From assembly GCA_012270065.1 (NCBI GenBank), contig JAAXJB010000003.1:175682-239681 (forward strand): 64,000 nucleotides of DNA, read 5' to 3'. A model generated the notes under the pieces. The model had not been told where the DNA came from and made no database searches. It saw nothing but the letters and a program-made list of their open reading frames with translations. This stretch comes from Rubripirellula sp. (GTDB lineage: Bacteria > Planctomycetota > Planctomycetia > Pirellulales > Pirellulaceae). The position numbers and the translations under genes are program-made. How positions within the stretch are numbered: position 1 is the first letter of the stretch; each line of letters starts with the position of its first letter. Of this stretch, positions 1 through 7,607 are shown one piece after another.

Positions 1-786
1 GAACGGCTGCGTGATCTTGTTCAAGGTCGCGGCTTTGCTTCTTTGGGGGAGCTTGCAGCCACTTTGGGCGTCAGCGAGTCAACAATACGGCGTGATCTCG
101 AGCAGCTTGAGAACAAGGGAACCGTCCGAAGAACCCATGGAGGCGTTTTTTGGACTGGGGGATCCGACACGCTCCGGGTCTTTGAAACACGTCGCGACAC
201 GGACTGGTCAGCCAAAGCAGCCATCGGAGAGATGGCTGCAGCCCTGGTCGAGGATCACGACACCATCCTGCTTGATGGTGGCAGCACCACCTACGAGTTG
301 GCCCGACATCTGGTTGGTCGCCCGCTGCAGGTCGTAACCAACAGCCTGCCTGTGGCTCACCTTCTGTCCAGCAGTGAATCCATTGACCTGGTAATTATCG
401 GTGGATGTGTCCGTGGAAGAACGGCAGTAGCGATTGGGCCGATGGCAGATTCCATGCTTCACAGCATCAATGTTGGGAAAGCGTTTCTATCAGTCGCAGG
501 AATCACGGACCGAGGCTATTTCAACAGCAATATGATGCTTGTTGAGAGTGAGAAAGCGATGTTGTCCTCAGCCGACCGTGCCATCGTGGTCGCGGACAGC
601 AGCAAGTTTGGCAAGGTTAGCCTTAGCCGATTATGCGGATTGCATGAAGTGCACACGGTGGTCACAGATTCCAGTCTGAATTCCAAATGGAAAGAACACC
701 TTCACCTCGCTGGTACGGAAGTAGTGTTGGCTGCGCCTTCTGGGGAAGGTGCACCTGACCGGATCCTGCCGACGGCTTCTGAATAG
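1..786 (+). CDS. DeoR-family transcriptional regulator, 5' end cut by the window edge
   Basis: The frame is open from base 1, so the true start lies upstream and the first codons visible are already inside the helix-turn-helix. The DeoR N-terminal wHTH is recognisable (GELAATLGVSESTIRRDL, then RRTHGG). The C-terminal sugar-phosphate sensor follows, with its DGGSTTYELA loop, GGCVRG and FLSVAGI segments. DeoR repressors usually respond to phosphorylated sugar intermediates. The gene lies 69 nt upstream of pduL in the same direction, so it probably controls the microcompartment genes and may respond to a deoxysugar phosphate. Its ligand and operator cannot be read from this window. Confidence 0.9.
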   Translation, partial: ERLRDLVQGRGFASLGELAATLGVSESTIRRDLEQLENKGTVRRTHGGVFWTGGSDTLRVFETRRDTDWSAKAAIGEMAAALVEDHDTILLDGGSTTYELARHLVGRPLQVVTNSLPVAHLLSSSESIDLVIIGGCVRGRTAVAIGPMADSMLHSINVGKAFLSVAGITDRGYFNSNMMLVESEKAMLSSADRAIVVADSSKFGKVSLSRLCGLHEVHTVVTDSSLNSKWKEHLHLAGTEVVLAAPSGEGAPDRILPTASE

Positions 787-855
787 AACAGTTCATCCGA
801 TTAAAGCATTGCTGGCCAACGCGAGCAGTTCCCCTCATCAGCATTAAAGACAACG

Positions 856-1581
856 ATGAATCACTCGACCATTGACCGCTCAACCATTGAACAGCTTGTC
901 CGCAACGCCATTCGTGCCAATGGCGGTGGGCTGGCAAATGAGGTAGCAGAGCACCACGATTCGCCGCCGGGCTGGATCGATGGGAAACCGAATCTGAGAG
1001 TGAGCATCTCTGCTCGTCACTGCCATTTGACAGATGAACACGTCGAGATTCTGTTCGGTCGCGGTCATGTTCTGGAACCGGAGAAAGACCTTTACCAGGA
1101 CGGATTTTACGCTGCCAAGCAAACCGTGATGGTGGTCGGTCCACGTCGACGCATGCTCCCGAGTGTGCGTGTTCTGGGCCCCACGCGTCCGGACAGTCAG
1201 GTTGAATTGGCTCTCACTGATTCAATTTCACTTGGCATTGATGCTCCGGTCCGACACAGCGGAAAAATCGAGGGCACGCCGGGTTGTGTTCTTGTCGGGC
1301 CAGCAGGCAGTGTCCAACTCGACCGCGGTGTCATTCGTGCAGCACGGCACGTCCATATGAACAACTTCGATGCTGAATATTACGGCGTCAAGAATGGTGA
1401 CATGATGCAACTGAAAATCAGCAGTTCCGATTGCAGCGTGGTTTTTGACGATGTTCTCGTACGTGCCGACAAAGCAGCCAAGCTGGAAGTCCATATTGAT
1501 ACCGATGAAGGCAACGCCTGTCATCTCGATGCCGCAACCGAAGTACTTCTCAGAAGAGGCGATTGCAGTTGCGAAAAGTAA
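856..1581 (+). CDS. pduL: Phosphate propanoyltransferase PduL (BMC-associated phosphotransacylase)
   Basis: 241 residues. PduL swaps CoA for phosphate on an acyl-CoA and so recycles CoA inside the microcompartment. Both halves of the duplicated PduL barrel show their metal-binding His pairs: SARHCHL (H55, H57) and ARHVHM (H165, H167). Residues 4-22 ([19 protein letters not shown]) form an amphipathic helix typical of encapsulation peptides, followed by a Gly-rich linker, which suggests a luminal location. It is the first gene after the regulator and precedes the shell genes. In this locus the substrate is inferred to be lactyl-CoA or propionyl-CoA. No clear Shine-Dalgarno precedes the ATG. 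Confidence 0.95.
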   Translation: MNHSTIDRSTIEQLVRNAIRANGGGLANEVAEHHDSPPGWIDGKPNLRVSISARHCHLTDEHVEILFGRGHVLEPEKDLYQDGFYAAKQTVMVVGPRRRMLPSVRVLGPTRPDSQVELALTDSISLGIDAPVRHSGKIEGTPGCVLVGPAGSVQLDRGVIRAARHVHMNNFDAEYYGVKNGDMMQLKISSSDCSVVFDDVLVRADKAAKLEVHIDTDEGNACHLDAATEVLLRRGDCSCEK

Positions 1582-1673
1582 AACACCAACCGGACTCGTT
1601 GTCCGGTTGATTATTCCACCGGCCAGACATTCCGTCTGGTTCAATCCCTTCCTTACCCAAGGCAGTTTCTAAC

Positions 1674-1967
1674 ATGGCAAAAATAAGTGAAGCGCTCGGG
1701 ATGATCGAAACCAAAGGATTCGTTTCTCTGGTTGAAGCATCCGACGCAATGATGAAAGCGGCGAACGTCGAGTTCCTCGGCTGGGACAAAGTCGGCGCAG
1801 GCCTGGCAAGTGCATTCGTCACCGGCGACGTCGCTGCTGTGAAAGCAGCAACAGATGCTGGTGCCGCAGCCGCCGGCCGGGTCGGTGAAGTTGTCAGTGT
1901 TCAGGTAATCCCTCGTCCACATGATGACCTCTCAAAAGTCCTGAAATTACCGACTGCAAAAAAATAA
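1674..1967 (+). CDS. BMC-H hexameric microcompartment shell protein (first copy)
   Basis: 97 residues, a single BMC domain (Pf00936 type). The N-terminal signature [25 protein letters not shown] and the pore-side segment [16 protein letters not shown] are classical. The C-terminal part ([11 protein letters not shown]) matches the conserved IPRPH end of hexamer-forming shell proteins, followed by a short basic tail. Hexamers tile the flat facets of the polyhedral shell. It is followed 55 nt later by a second BMC-H gene of the same size class. An AAGG Shine-Dalgarno-like site lies upstream of the ATG. Confidence 0.97.
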   Translation: MAKISEALGMIETKGFVSLVEASDAMMKAANVEFLGWDKVGAGLASAFVTGDVAAVKAATDAGAAAAGRVGEVVSVQVIPRPHDDLSKVLKLPTAKK

Positions 1968-2022
1968 GCTCTCGGACAATCCCAATCCATTTTCCTATCC
2001 CAAACGTAGAAAAGAATAACCC

Positions 2023-2292
2023 ATGAATGATGCTATCGGTTTGGTAGAAACCAAAGGCCTGCTCGCACTCATCGAAGCTACAGATGCTATGGCGAAAGCA
2101 GCAAACGTACAGATTGTCAAACGAGTTGATATTGGTGGTGGTCTCGTCACGACCGTTGTCAGCGGTGATGTAGGCAGTGTTCGAGCAGCTGTCGAAGCAG
2201 GTGCCAGCGCAGCCTCACAGGTAGGCGAATTGCTGAGCAGCCACATCATCCCACGTCCTTCCGAAGGGCTGGCAAAAGCTTTTTTGGCATAA
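2023..2292 (+). CDS. BMC-H hexameric microcompartment shell protein (second copy)
   Basis: 89 residues, a single BMC domain paralogous to the preceding gene: GLVETKGLLALIEATDAMAKAANVQ, then VVSGDVGSVRAAVEAGA and IIPRPSEGL. The residues around the predicted central pore differ (SGDVGSV here, TGDVAAV in the first copy), so the two may form hexamers with different pores. No BMC-T (tandem, pseudohexameric) gene is present in the cluster. A 7-bp hairpin follows shortly after the stop codon. Confidence 0.97.
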   Translation: MNDAIGLVETKGLLALIEATDAMAKAANVQIVKRVDIGGGLVTTVVSGDVGSVRAAVEAGASAASQVGELLSSHIIPRPSEGLAKAFLA

Positions 2293-2307
2293 AGCCGAGT
2301 TTTGATG

Positions 2308-2326
2308 GGCAGGGCAGAACCCTGCC
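2308..2326 (+). other. Short stem-loop between the second shell gene and acetate kinase
   Basis: GGCAGGG (2308-2314) and CCCTGCC (2320-2326) form a perfect 7-bp GC-rich stem around a 5-nt loop. No T-run follows, so it is not an obvious terminator. Inference: it could protect the 3' end of a processed shell-gene mRNA and help make shell subunits in excess over enzymes. Confidence 0.5.
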
Positions 2327-2339
2327 AACAACTGCGACG

Positions 2340-3569
2340 TTGACACCTACCTCGGCTTCCCCAACCACCCATGGTACGCCTCCTGTGCTAGTTCTTGTTG
2401 CCAATCTCGGATCCACAAGCTTCAAATATCGGTTGTTTGACATGACCGATGAACGCTGTCTGGCGCGCGGTTCGGTAGACCGAATCGGTGCTCATGAAAG
2501 CTGCTGCGAAGTGGAAATTGGTTCATGGTCTGAACAACGCACGATGCCAGTCGCGGATCATGGGGTTGCTGTAGCAGCCTGTTTGGAACAATTGACAAAC
2601 CCCGAACATGGCGTGCTTCAGGACGCCTCAGAGGTTTCTGCCATAGGATTCAAGGCGGTGCACGGTGGACGTCTGTCAGGTATTTTTGCCGTGGATGACG
2701 ATCTTCTGGATGCGATGACCGAGATGAATGCGGCCGCACCGGCCCACAATCCGCCCTACATCGCTGCCATGAAAGCGTTACGGACACGTTTTCCTGAGCT
2801 GCCTCTGGTAGCTGCCTTTGAGACTGACTTTCACCGCACCATCCCGGCGGCGCGGCGTGAATATGCCATTCCCAGACAATGGGCGGATGAATTCCACATT
2901 CGCAAGTATGGATTTCATGGGGCCAGCCACAGATACATCGCAACCCGTTCCGCGAGTCTGCTTGGAAGAGACGATGCAAGGGTCATTTCCTGTCATTTGG
3001 GAGGAAGCAGCAGCCTGACCGCGATCAAGAGTGGCGAAAGCGTCATGACCACGATGGGAATGACGCCCCAAACCGGACTTCCACAGAACAACCGCGTGGG
3101 GGACTTCGATCCCTTTGCTTTACCGTTGATCATGGAACGCACCGGAATGTCACTGGATGAAACGCTCACCCAACTTGCCAGTCATGGCGGACTTCTCGGT
3201 TTGAGTGACCACAGCGGGGACATACGCGATCTGGAAGCGGCCGCGGCTACAGGTGATGAGAAATCGCAACTTGCTCTGGATGTCTTTGTTCAGGAAATCC
3301 GTCGACATCTGGGGGGAATGATTGTCGCCCTGGGCGGAGTGGACGCGATCGTGTTCACCGGTGGTATCGGTGAGAAAGGCGCTGGGATTCGTGCTGGCGT
3401 ATGTGCCGATATGGAAGAGCTTGGAATCGTGCTGGCCCCTGACGCCAACATGGCCGTCTCCGGGGAAGCAACGTTCCATTCAACAGAGAGTCGAACCCAA
3501 CTTTGGGTCATCCCAACGAACGAAGAAGTGATTGTCGCGCGGCAGTGCGTCAATCTACTGAAATCGTGA
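2340..3569 (+). CDS. ackA: Acetate kinase (acyl-phosphate to acid plus ATP)
   Basis: AckA/BuK family. The N-terminal phosphate-binding strand VLVANLGSTSFKYRLFD, the catalytic CHLGGSSSLTAIKSG segment, VFTGGIGE and the C-terminal NEEVIVARQ are all visible. With PduL it would recover ATP from an acyl-phosphate, inferred to be lactyl-phosphate. The TTG at 2340 gives a 15-residue Thr/Pro/Ser-rich extension. A GTG at 2385 would place the first strand at the position usual for the family, so the start is uncertain. No encapsulation-peptide-like helix is visible, which suggests a cytosolic enzyme. It lies between the shell genes and the first pentamer gene. Confidence 0.93.
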   Translation: MTPTSASPTTHGTPPVLVLVANLGSTSFKYRLFDMTDERCLARGSVDRIGAHESCCEVEIGSWSEQRTMPVADHGVAVAACLEQLTNPEHGVLQDASEVSAIGFKAVHGGRLSGIFAVDDDLLDAMTEMNAAAPAHNPPYIAAMKALRTRFPELPLVAAFETDFHRTIPAARREYAIPRQWADEFHIRKYGFHGASHRYIATRSASLLGRDDARVISCHLGGSSSLTAIKSGESVMTTMGMTPQTGLPQNNRVGDFDPFALPLIMERTGMSLDETLTQLASHGGLLGLSDHSGDIRDLEAAAATGDEKSQLALDVFVQEIRRHLGGMIVALGGVDAIVFTGGIGEKGAGIRAGVCADMEELGIVLAPDANMAVSGEATFHSTESRTQLWVIPTNEEVIVARQCVNLLKS

Positions 3570-3600
3570 AACAGAACAGTCCTTCAAAGCGACCAGATTC

Positions 3601-3915
3601 ATGTTCATAGCACGCGTTACCGGATCAGTAGTCAGTACCCAGAAGGTTGATTCCATGACCGGACACAAACTACTGGTGGTCGAGCCCTATCGTCTGGAAA
3701 GCACAGAAAGGCAATCCCTGGTCACAACGGGTCGAACTTTCATTGCGGTAGACACGCTTGGTGCGGGCGAAGACGACTACGTCTTGATCGCCCAGGGCAG
3801 CAGTGCGCGATTGACACCCGAAACCAAACAACTGCCGATCGATGCAGTCATCATCGGAATCGTCGACACAGTTCACATCGATAAACACCCGACCTACTGC
3901 CGAACCGAAGCCTAG
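3601..3915 (+). CDS. BMC-P pentameric shell vertex protein (EutN/CcmL family), first copy
   Basis: 104 residues. The EutN/CcmL fold is recognised from the N-terminal strand FIARVTGSVVSTQKVDSM with HKLLVVEPY, the middle segment FIAVDTLGAGEDDYVLIAQGSSAR and the end VIIGIVDTVHI. Five such subunits cap a vertex of the shell. It is one of three paralogues in the cluster. The gene starts 31 nt after ackA and 72 nt before the aldehyde dehydrogenase gene. Confidence 0.96.
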   Translation: MFIARVTGSVVSTQKVDSMTGHKLLVVEPYRLESTERQSLVTTGRTFIAVDTLGAGEDDYVLIAQGSSARLTPETKQLPIDAVIIGIVDTVHIDKHPTYCRTEA

Positions 3916-3987
3916 AGTTAACTCATTCATAAGAAGACAACTGCTTCGATCATTCCTGAAGCTGAACATCATTCCCTACGAAATACC

Positions 3988-5418
3988 ATGCAATTTGACG
4001 AAAATACGATTCGCAACGTTGTCGCCCAGGTGCTTGCAGAAGTTGGCCCCATGCCACCGGGAAGAGACAATTCACCAGGCACACCCAAAGCCGGTCAGCA
4101 TGGGGTGTTTTATGACGCAGAATCCGCGGTCAACGCAGCCCGTGCAGCTTTTGAGCAATTTCGCGATTGCACACTGGAAGATCGCAAGAATGTGATCGAG
4201 ATCATTCGCCGCATTTCAATCGAGCAGTGCGAAGAACTGGGCCTGATGGAGATGGCAGAAACAGGCATAGGCCGCCCTGAACACAAAATTGAAAAACTGA
4301 GAACTCTCGGTGAACTTTCGCCGGGAGTTGAATTTCTGGAAACCCGATGTTTCAGCGGTGACAACGGGCTCGCGGTCATTGAGCGTGCTCCCTTTGGAGT
4401 CATCGGAGCTATCACACCGGTCACACACAGCCTGCCCACCATCACGGGAAATGCGGTCAGCATGCTGGCTGGTGGTAATACAGTCGTTGTCAATCCACAT
4501 CCTTCTGGGAAACAGGTTGCTGCTGAAGGTGTCAAGCGATTCAACGAAGCAATTTTTCGGGAAATCGGAATCGACAACCTGATCTGCGTCATTGCCGAGC
4601 CGACTCTCGAAAGCGCTGAGAAGCTTTTCAAGCATCGGCAAGTGGCCCTGATCTGTGTCACAGGTGGCCCAGCAGTAGGGCGTGCAGCCCTGAACAGCGG
4701 AAAGCGGGCGATCGTTGCAGGCCCCGGAAATCCACCTGTCGTGGTAGATGAAACAGCTGACCTCGACAACGCGGCCCGGTGCATCATTCAGGGTGCATCC
4801 TACGACAACAACCTGCTTTGCATTGCCGAAAAAGAAGTGTTTGTGGTCGAGAGTGTATTCGATGAAATGATGGCAGCCATGCGTAATGCGGGAGCTGCAC
4901 AGTTATCAAGCTCCCAAGTCAGTACGCTGACTGGAAAAGCCATTGTGCAGGTCGGTGATGATCAGCACGATGCCGCCTGCAAGGATTTCATTGGCAAAGA
5001 TGCTTCTTACCTGGCCAAAGCAGCTGGCGCTGACGTTCCAACAGATACTGAACTGCTGTTTGGTGAAACGGACGAAAACCATCCCTTTGTCAGCGTCGAA
5101 CAGATGATGCCTTTTGTGCCTTTTGTTCGTGCCCGAGATATTGATCACGCGATTGCATTGGCCAAGGAGTATGAACATGGATTCCGCCACACGGCAATCA
5201 TCCACTCCCGGAACGTTCGCAACATGACCAAGATGGGCAGGGAACTCGACACAACTCTCTATGTCAAGAATGGTCCCTGCATGGCAGCTCTTGGTCTCGG
5301 AGGCGAAGGTTACCTGTCGTTCTCTATCGCTGGGCCCACCGGTGAAGGCGTCACTACCCCGAACACATTTACCCGTGAGCGTCGATGCAGCATGATCGAT
5401 GAACTCCGCGTGGTTTGA
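3988..5418 (+). CDS. CoA-acylating aldehyde dehydrogenase of the microcompartment (PduP/EutE-like)
   Basis: 476 residues. Oxidises an aldehyde with NAD+ and CoA to the acyl-CoA; here lactaldehyde to lactyl-CoA is inferred from the pathway. The catalytic Cys is in NNLLCIAE (C278). The glycine-rich nucleotide-binding segments FGVIGAITPVTH and CVTGGPAVGRAAL are present. The first ~20 residues (NTIRNVVAQVLAEVG) form an amphipathic helix, then a Pro/Gly linker (PMPPGRDNSPGTPKAG), the layout of an N-terminal encapsulation peptide. Followed 15 nt later by the second BMC-P gene. Confidence 0.94.
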   Translation: MQFDENTIRNVVAQVLAEVGPMPPGRDNSPGTPKAGQHGVFYDAESAVNAARAAFEQFRDCTLEDRKNVIEIIRRISIEQCEELGLMEMAETGIGRPEHKIEKLRTLGELSPGVEFLETRCFSGDNGLAVIERAPFGVIGAITPVTHSLPTITGNAVSMLAGGNTVVVNPHPSGKQVAAEGVKRFNEAIFREIGIDNLICVIAEPTLESAEKLFKHRQVALICVTGGPAVGRAALNSGKRAIVAGPGNPPVVVDETADLDNAARCIIQGASYDNNLLCIAEKEVFVVESVFDEMMAAMRNAGAAQLSSSQVSTLTGKAIVQVGDDQHDAACKDFIGKDASYLAKAAGADVPTDTELLFGETDENHPFVSVEQMMPFVPFVRARDIDHAIALAKEYEHGFRHTAIIHSRNVRNMTKMGRELDTTLYVKNGPCMAALGLGGEGYLSFSIAGPTGEGVTTPNTFTRERRCSMIDELRVV

Positions 5419-5433
5419 TCAGGGAATACAGAC

Positions 5434-5688
5434 ATGCAAACAGCACTGATTCTCGGCTCAGCTCGAGCAACCGTAAAACACGAAAGTCTTGTTGGGCACC
5501 GGATGGTGGTCGCACAACCCTTGATGCTCGACCAAAGTCCGGATGGGCCACCATTACTTGCGATTGATGCTTTCGGGGCCAGACGTGGTGATCACGTCAT
5601 GCTCACCAGCGACGGCATGTACGCGAGAGACATCACCAATGATGAAAAGACACCCGTTCGATGGAGCGTGATGGGGATCGTAGATTGA
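5434..5688 (+). CDS. BMC-P pentameric shell vertex protein (EutN/CcmL family), second copy
   Basis: 84 residues. Typical EutN/CcmL layout: ALILGSARATVKHESLVGHRMVVAQPL, LLAIDAFGARRGDHVMLTSDG and VRWSVMGIVD. Shorter than the first copy and without its C-terminal tail. Its stop codon TGA (5686-5688) shares a base with the next ATG (TGATG), so translation of the next gene is probably coupled to it. Confidence 0.96.
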   Translation: MQTALILGSARATVKHESLVGHRMVVAQPLMLDQSPDGPPLLAIDAFGARRGDHVMLTSDGMYARDITNDEKTPVRWSVMGIVD

Positions 5689-6338
5689 TGACGGAACGAC
5701 AAGCAGGAGAAAAATCTCGAAGCATTGGAAATGATGCGGCAATGATCGCTGAAATTGTCCAACAGGTAATTCTCCGGCTTGGACACAAGACTGAGTCAGA
5801 TCACACCCACGGAATATCCACGACAAGAAAGCCAGACACACGAACCACGGCCGCCATCAACGAAAGAATCATCACCAGTCAGACCATTGCCAGCCTGCAT
5901 GACTCCACGGTGCAAATACTGATTCCACCGGAAGCAGTCATTACCCCCGCGGCACGAGACGAGGCGCGTGGCCGCAACGTAGAAATACAACGCACGATCC
6001 AACTGCCCACGGGGCAGCAGCCCGACCAAGACAGAATAGAAATCATCGATCATGAAAACCCCCAACGTGCCAGAGCAGTCAGTCAGCAACTTGCAATCCG
6101 GGGTATCACACCGGGTGCGATGAAAATCGTGCTTTCGGATACACCGGCCAAGGAAGTGCACTGTCAGTATTCAGAACATAACGAGACCGCAGTCATGATC
6201 GGTTCGATCAACGACATAAAACGCTTTTCGAAAGAAGTGACACCAACAGTATGGGTGTTGGACATGCATCGTCTGACATTCACGGCTGCAGTGAACACCA
6301 TCGCACAAATCAGCAAAACAGGGAGTGCCACCCGGTGA
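5688..6338 (+). CDS. Microcompartment-associated protein of unknown function with a predicted encapsulation peptide
   Basis: 216 residues from the ATG that overlaps the preceding stop (TGATG). No catalytic motif was recognised. Near the N terminus, AMIAEIVQQVILRLGHK is an amphipathic helix of the kind seen on PduL and the aldehyde dehydrogenase here, followed by a polar linker (about residues 30-55). The middle segment IPPEAVITPAARDEARGRNVEI resembles, from memory, the LP-A-TP-AR- segment at the N terminus of EutT-type proteins. The C-terminal ~90 residues form an alpha/beta-looking region (TAVMIGSINDIKRF, VWVLDMHRL). No Rossmann glycine motif is visible. It sits between two pentamer genes and overlaps the next by 4 nt, so it is probably a luminal component. 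Confidence 0.85.
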   Translation: MTERQAGEKSRSIGNDAAMIAEIVQQVILRLGHKTESDHTHGISTTRKPDTRTTAAINERIITSQTIASLHDSTVQILIPPEAVITPAARDEARGRNVEIQRTIQLPTGQQPDQDRIEIIDHENPQRARAVSQQLAIRGITPGAMKIVLSDTPAKEVHCQYSEHNETAVMIGSINDIKRFSKEVTPTVWVLDMHRLTFTAAVNTIAQISKTGSATR

Positions 6339-6616
6339 AGATAGCACGGACGATCGGAACGGTCACACTGTCGCGCTTTCATCCAGCCATGGAAGCTGCC
6401 AACCTGCGTTGTGTAGAAATCGTCGACACGATTGACAGAATGAATGAACAACCTTTGGGCGGAGATACCATTGTTGCCTGGGATCTTTGCGGATCCGGAA
6501 TTGGGGATCTGGTGGCGTTGGCCGAGGGCCCCGAATCCTCCCAACCCTTCCGGCCCGAAGTCAAGCCACTGGACGCATCCATTGTTGCGCTGCTCGACCA
6601 TATCGAATTGAATTGA
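6335..6616 (+). CDS. BMC-P pentameric shell vertex protein (EutN/CcmL family), third copy
   Basis: 93 residues from the GTG at 6335, which overlaps the preceding TGA by 4 nt (GTGA). A longer open frame upstream is not needed, because homology begins at KIARTIGTVTLSRFHPAM. The EutN pattern continues with LRCVEIVDTI, IVAWDLCGSGIGDLVALAEGPE and ASIVALLDHIEL. The N-terminal signature is more divergent than in the other two copies (SRFHPAMEAANLR in place of the usual VGHK-like loop). Confidence 0.92.
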   Translation: MKIARTIGTVTLSRFHPAMEAANLRCVEIVDTIDRMNEQPLGGDTIVAWDLCGSGIGDLVALAEGPESSQPFRPEVKPLDASIVALLDHIELN

Positions 6617-6620
6617 AACC

Positions 6621-6673
6621 GTAGGCCGGGGACACCGGCATTCCAACGTGCTGGCCATGGTGGCCCAGCCTAC
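6621..6673. repeat. Imperfect 53-nt inverted repeat between the third BMC-P gene and the aldolase
   Basis: The outer arms GTAGGC (6621-6626) and GCCTAC (6668-6673) pair perfectly and continue as GGG/CCC after one mismatch. CACC and GGTG pair further in. It starts 4 nt after a stop codon and ends 19 nt before the next ATG. The sequence has the look of a dispersed REP-like intergenic element of planctomycetes, but copy number cannot be judged from this window, and no second copy was seen in it. Confidence 0.55.
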
Positions 6674-6692
6674 AAACAACAGGACCTACACG

Positions 6693-7544
6693 ATGCAGAA
6701 CCTACACAAAATCAAACAGGACATTTGCGACATTGGTCGTCGAATTTACAACCGTCAATTCGCTGCGGCGAATGATGGGAATATCACGGTGCGAGTCAGT
6801 GAAAACGAAGTGCTTTGCACTCCAACTCTGCACTGCAAAGGCTTCCTGAAACCCGATGACATTGCCTTGGTCGACATGACAGGCAAACAGATATCCGGTC
6901 GCAAAAAACGGTCCAGCGAAGCACTCCTGCATCTGGAAATCTATCGTCAGCGGGAAGACATCAAGAGTGTGGTGCACTGCCATCCTCCGCATGCCACGGC
7001 TTTTGCCATTGCCCGCGAACCGATTCCACAGTGCATCCTCCCTGAAGTGGAGGTATTTCTGGGTGATGTGCCAATCACCAAATATGAAACGCCTGGTGGA
7101 CAGGATTTTGCTGACACAATCATTCCATTCGTGCATCGAACCAATGTCATGATTCTAGCCAACCACGGTACGGTCAGTTACGGAGAAACCGTCGAACAGG
7201 CGTACTGGTGGACGGAGATTCTGGATTCCTATTGTCGAATGCTGATGCTCGCAAAGCAGCTCGGCAATGTATCTTTCCTGAGCGGTGAAAAATCGCAGGA
7301 ATTGCTCGATCTGAAAGACAAGTGGGGATACAAGGATCCACGCAACACACCCGACTACGAAGATTGCGATATTTGCGCGAATGATATTTTCCGGGATTCA
7401 TGGGCGGAATCGGGCGTGGAGAGACGAGCTTTTCCTGCTCCTCCAACCCTGAAACAAAACTCAACTTCCGGGAGTGCCGGAAATGAAGAAGCTTTGGTGA
7501 AAGCGATCACCGATGAAGTGATCCGCCAGATGCAGAAAAGCTGA
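6693..7544 (+). CDS. Class II aldolase (L-fuculose/L-rhamnulose-1-phosphate aldolase type) with C-terminal encapsulation peptide
   Basis: 283 residues from the ATG at 6693; an upstream GTG at 6648 would start inside the inverted repeat. Zn-dependent class II aldolase: GNITVR substrate loop, SSEALLHLEIY with the catalytic Glu, HCHPPHA with two metal-binding His, and ILANHGTVSYG with the third. It would split a 6-deoxyketose-1-phosphate to DHAP plus L-lactaldehyde. The catalytic domain is followed by a linker (PTLKQNSTSGSAG) and an amphipathic C-terminal helix (NEEALVKAITDEVIRQMQKS), a C-terminal encapsulation peptide. The first enzyme of the pathway is thus probably luminal. Confidence 0.93.
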   Translation: MQNLHKIKQDICDIGRRIYNRQFAAANDGNITVRVSENEVLCTPTLHCKGFLKPDDIALVDMTGKQISGRKKRSSEALLHLEIYRQREDIKSVVHCHPPHATAFAIAREPIPQCILPEVEVFLGDVPITKYETPGGQDFADTIIPFVHRTNVMILANHGTVSYGETVEQAYWWTEILDSYCRMLMLAKQLGNVSFLSGEKSQELLDLKDKWGYKDPRNTPDYEDCDICANDIFRDSWAESGVERRAFPAPPTLKQNSTSGSAGNEEALVKAITDEVIRQMQKS

Positions 7545-7555
7545 AGCTTTTCTGT
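7534..7555 (+). terminator. Hairpin overlapping the aldolase stop codon, weak terminator or attenuator
   Basis: CAGAAAAGC (7534-7542) and GCTTTTCTG (7547-7555) form a perfect 9-bp stem with a TGAA loop. The TGA stop is at its apex. A pyrimidine-rich tail (TCCTTTGACTCTTTTT) follows. It could attenuate transcription before the dehydrogenase gene or protect the 3' end of the upstream mRNA. Confidence 0.55.
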
Positions 7556-7607
7556 CCTTTGACTCTTTTTGAATCCAGTTCATTTTCACTCAAACAATCA
7601 ACAATCC

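Noticed and set aside
4110..4787. 225-residue open frame antisense to the aldehyde dehydrogenase
   Set aside because: It lies wholly opposite a gene with intact catalytic motifs and has a Ser/Arg/Pro-rich composition typical of antisense shadows.
6648..6692. GTG at 6648 as the aldolase start
   Set aside because: It would place the first codons inside the inverted repeat; the family homology begins after the ATG at 6693.
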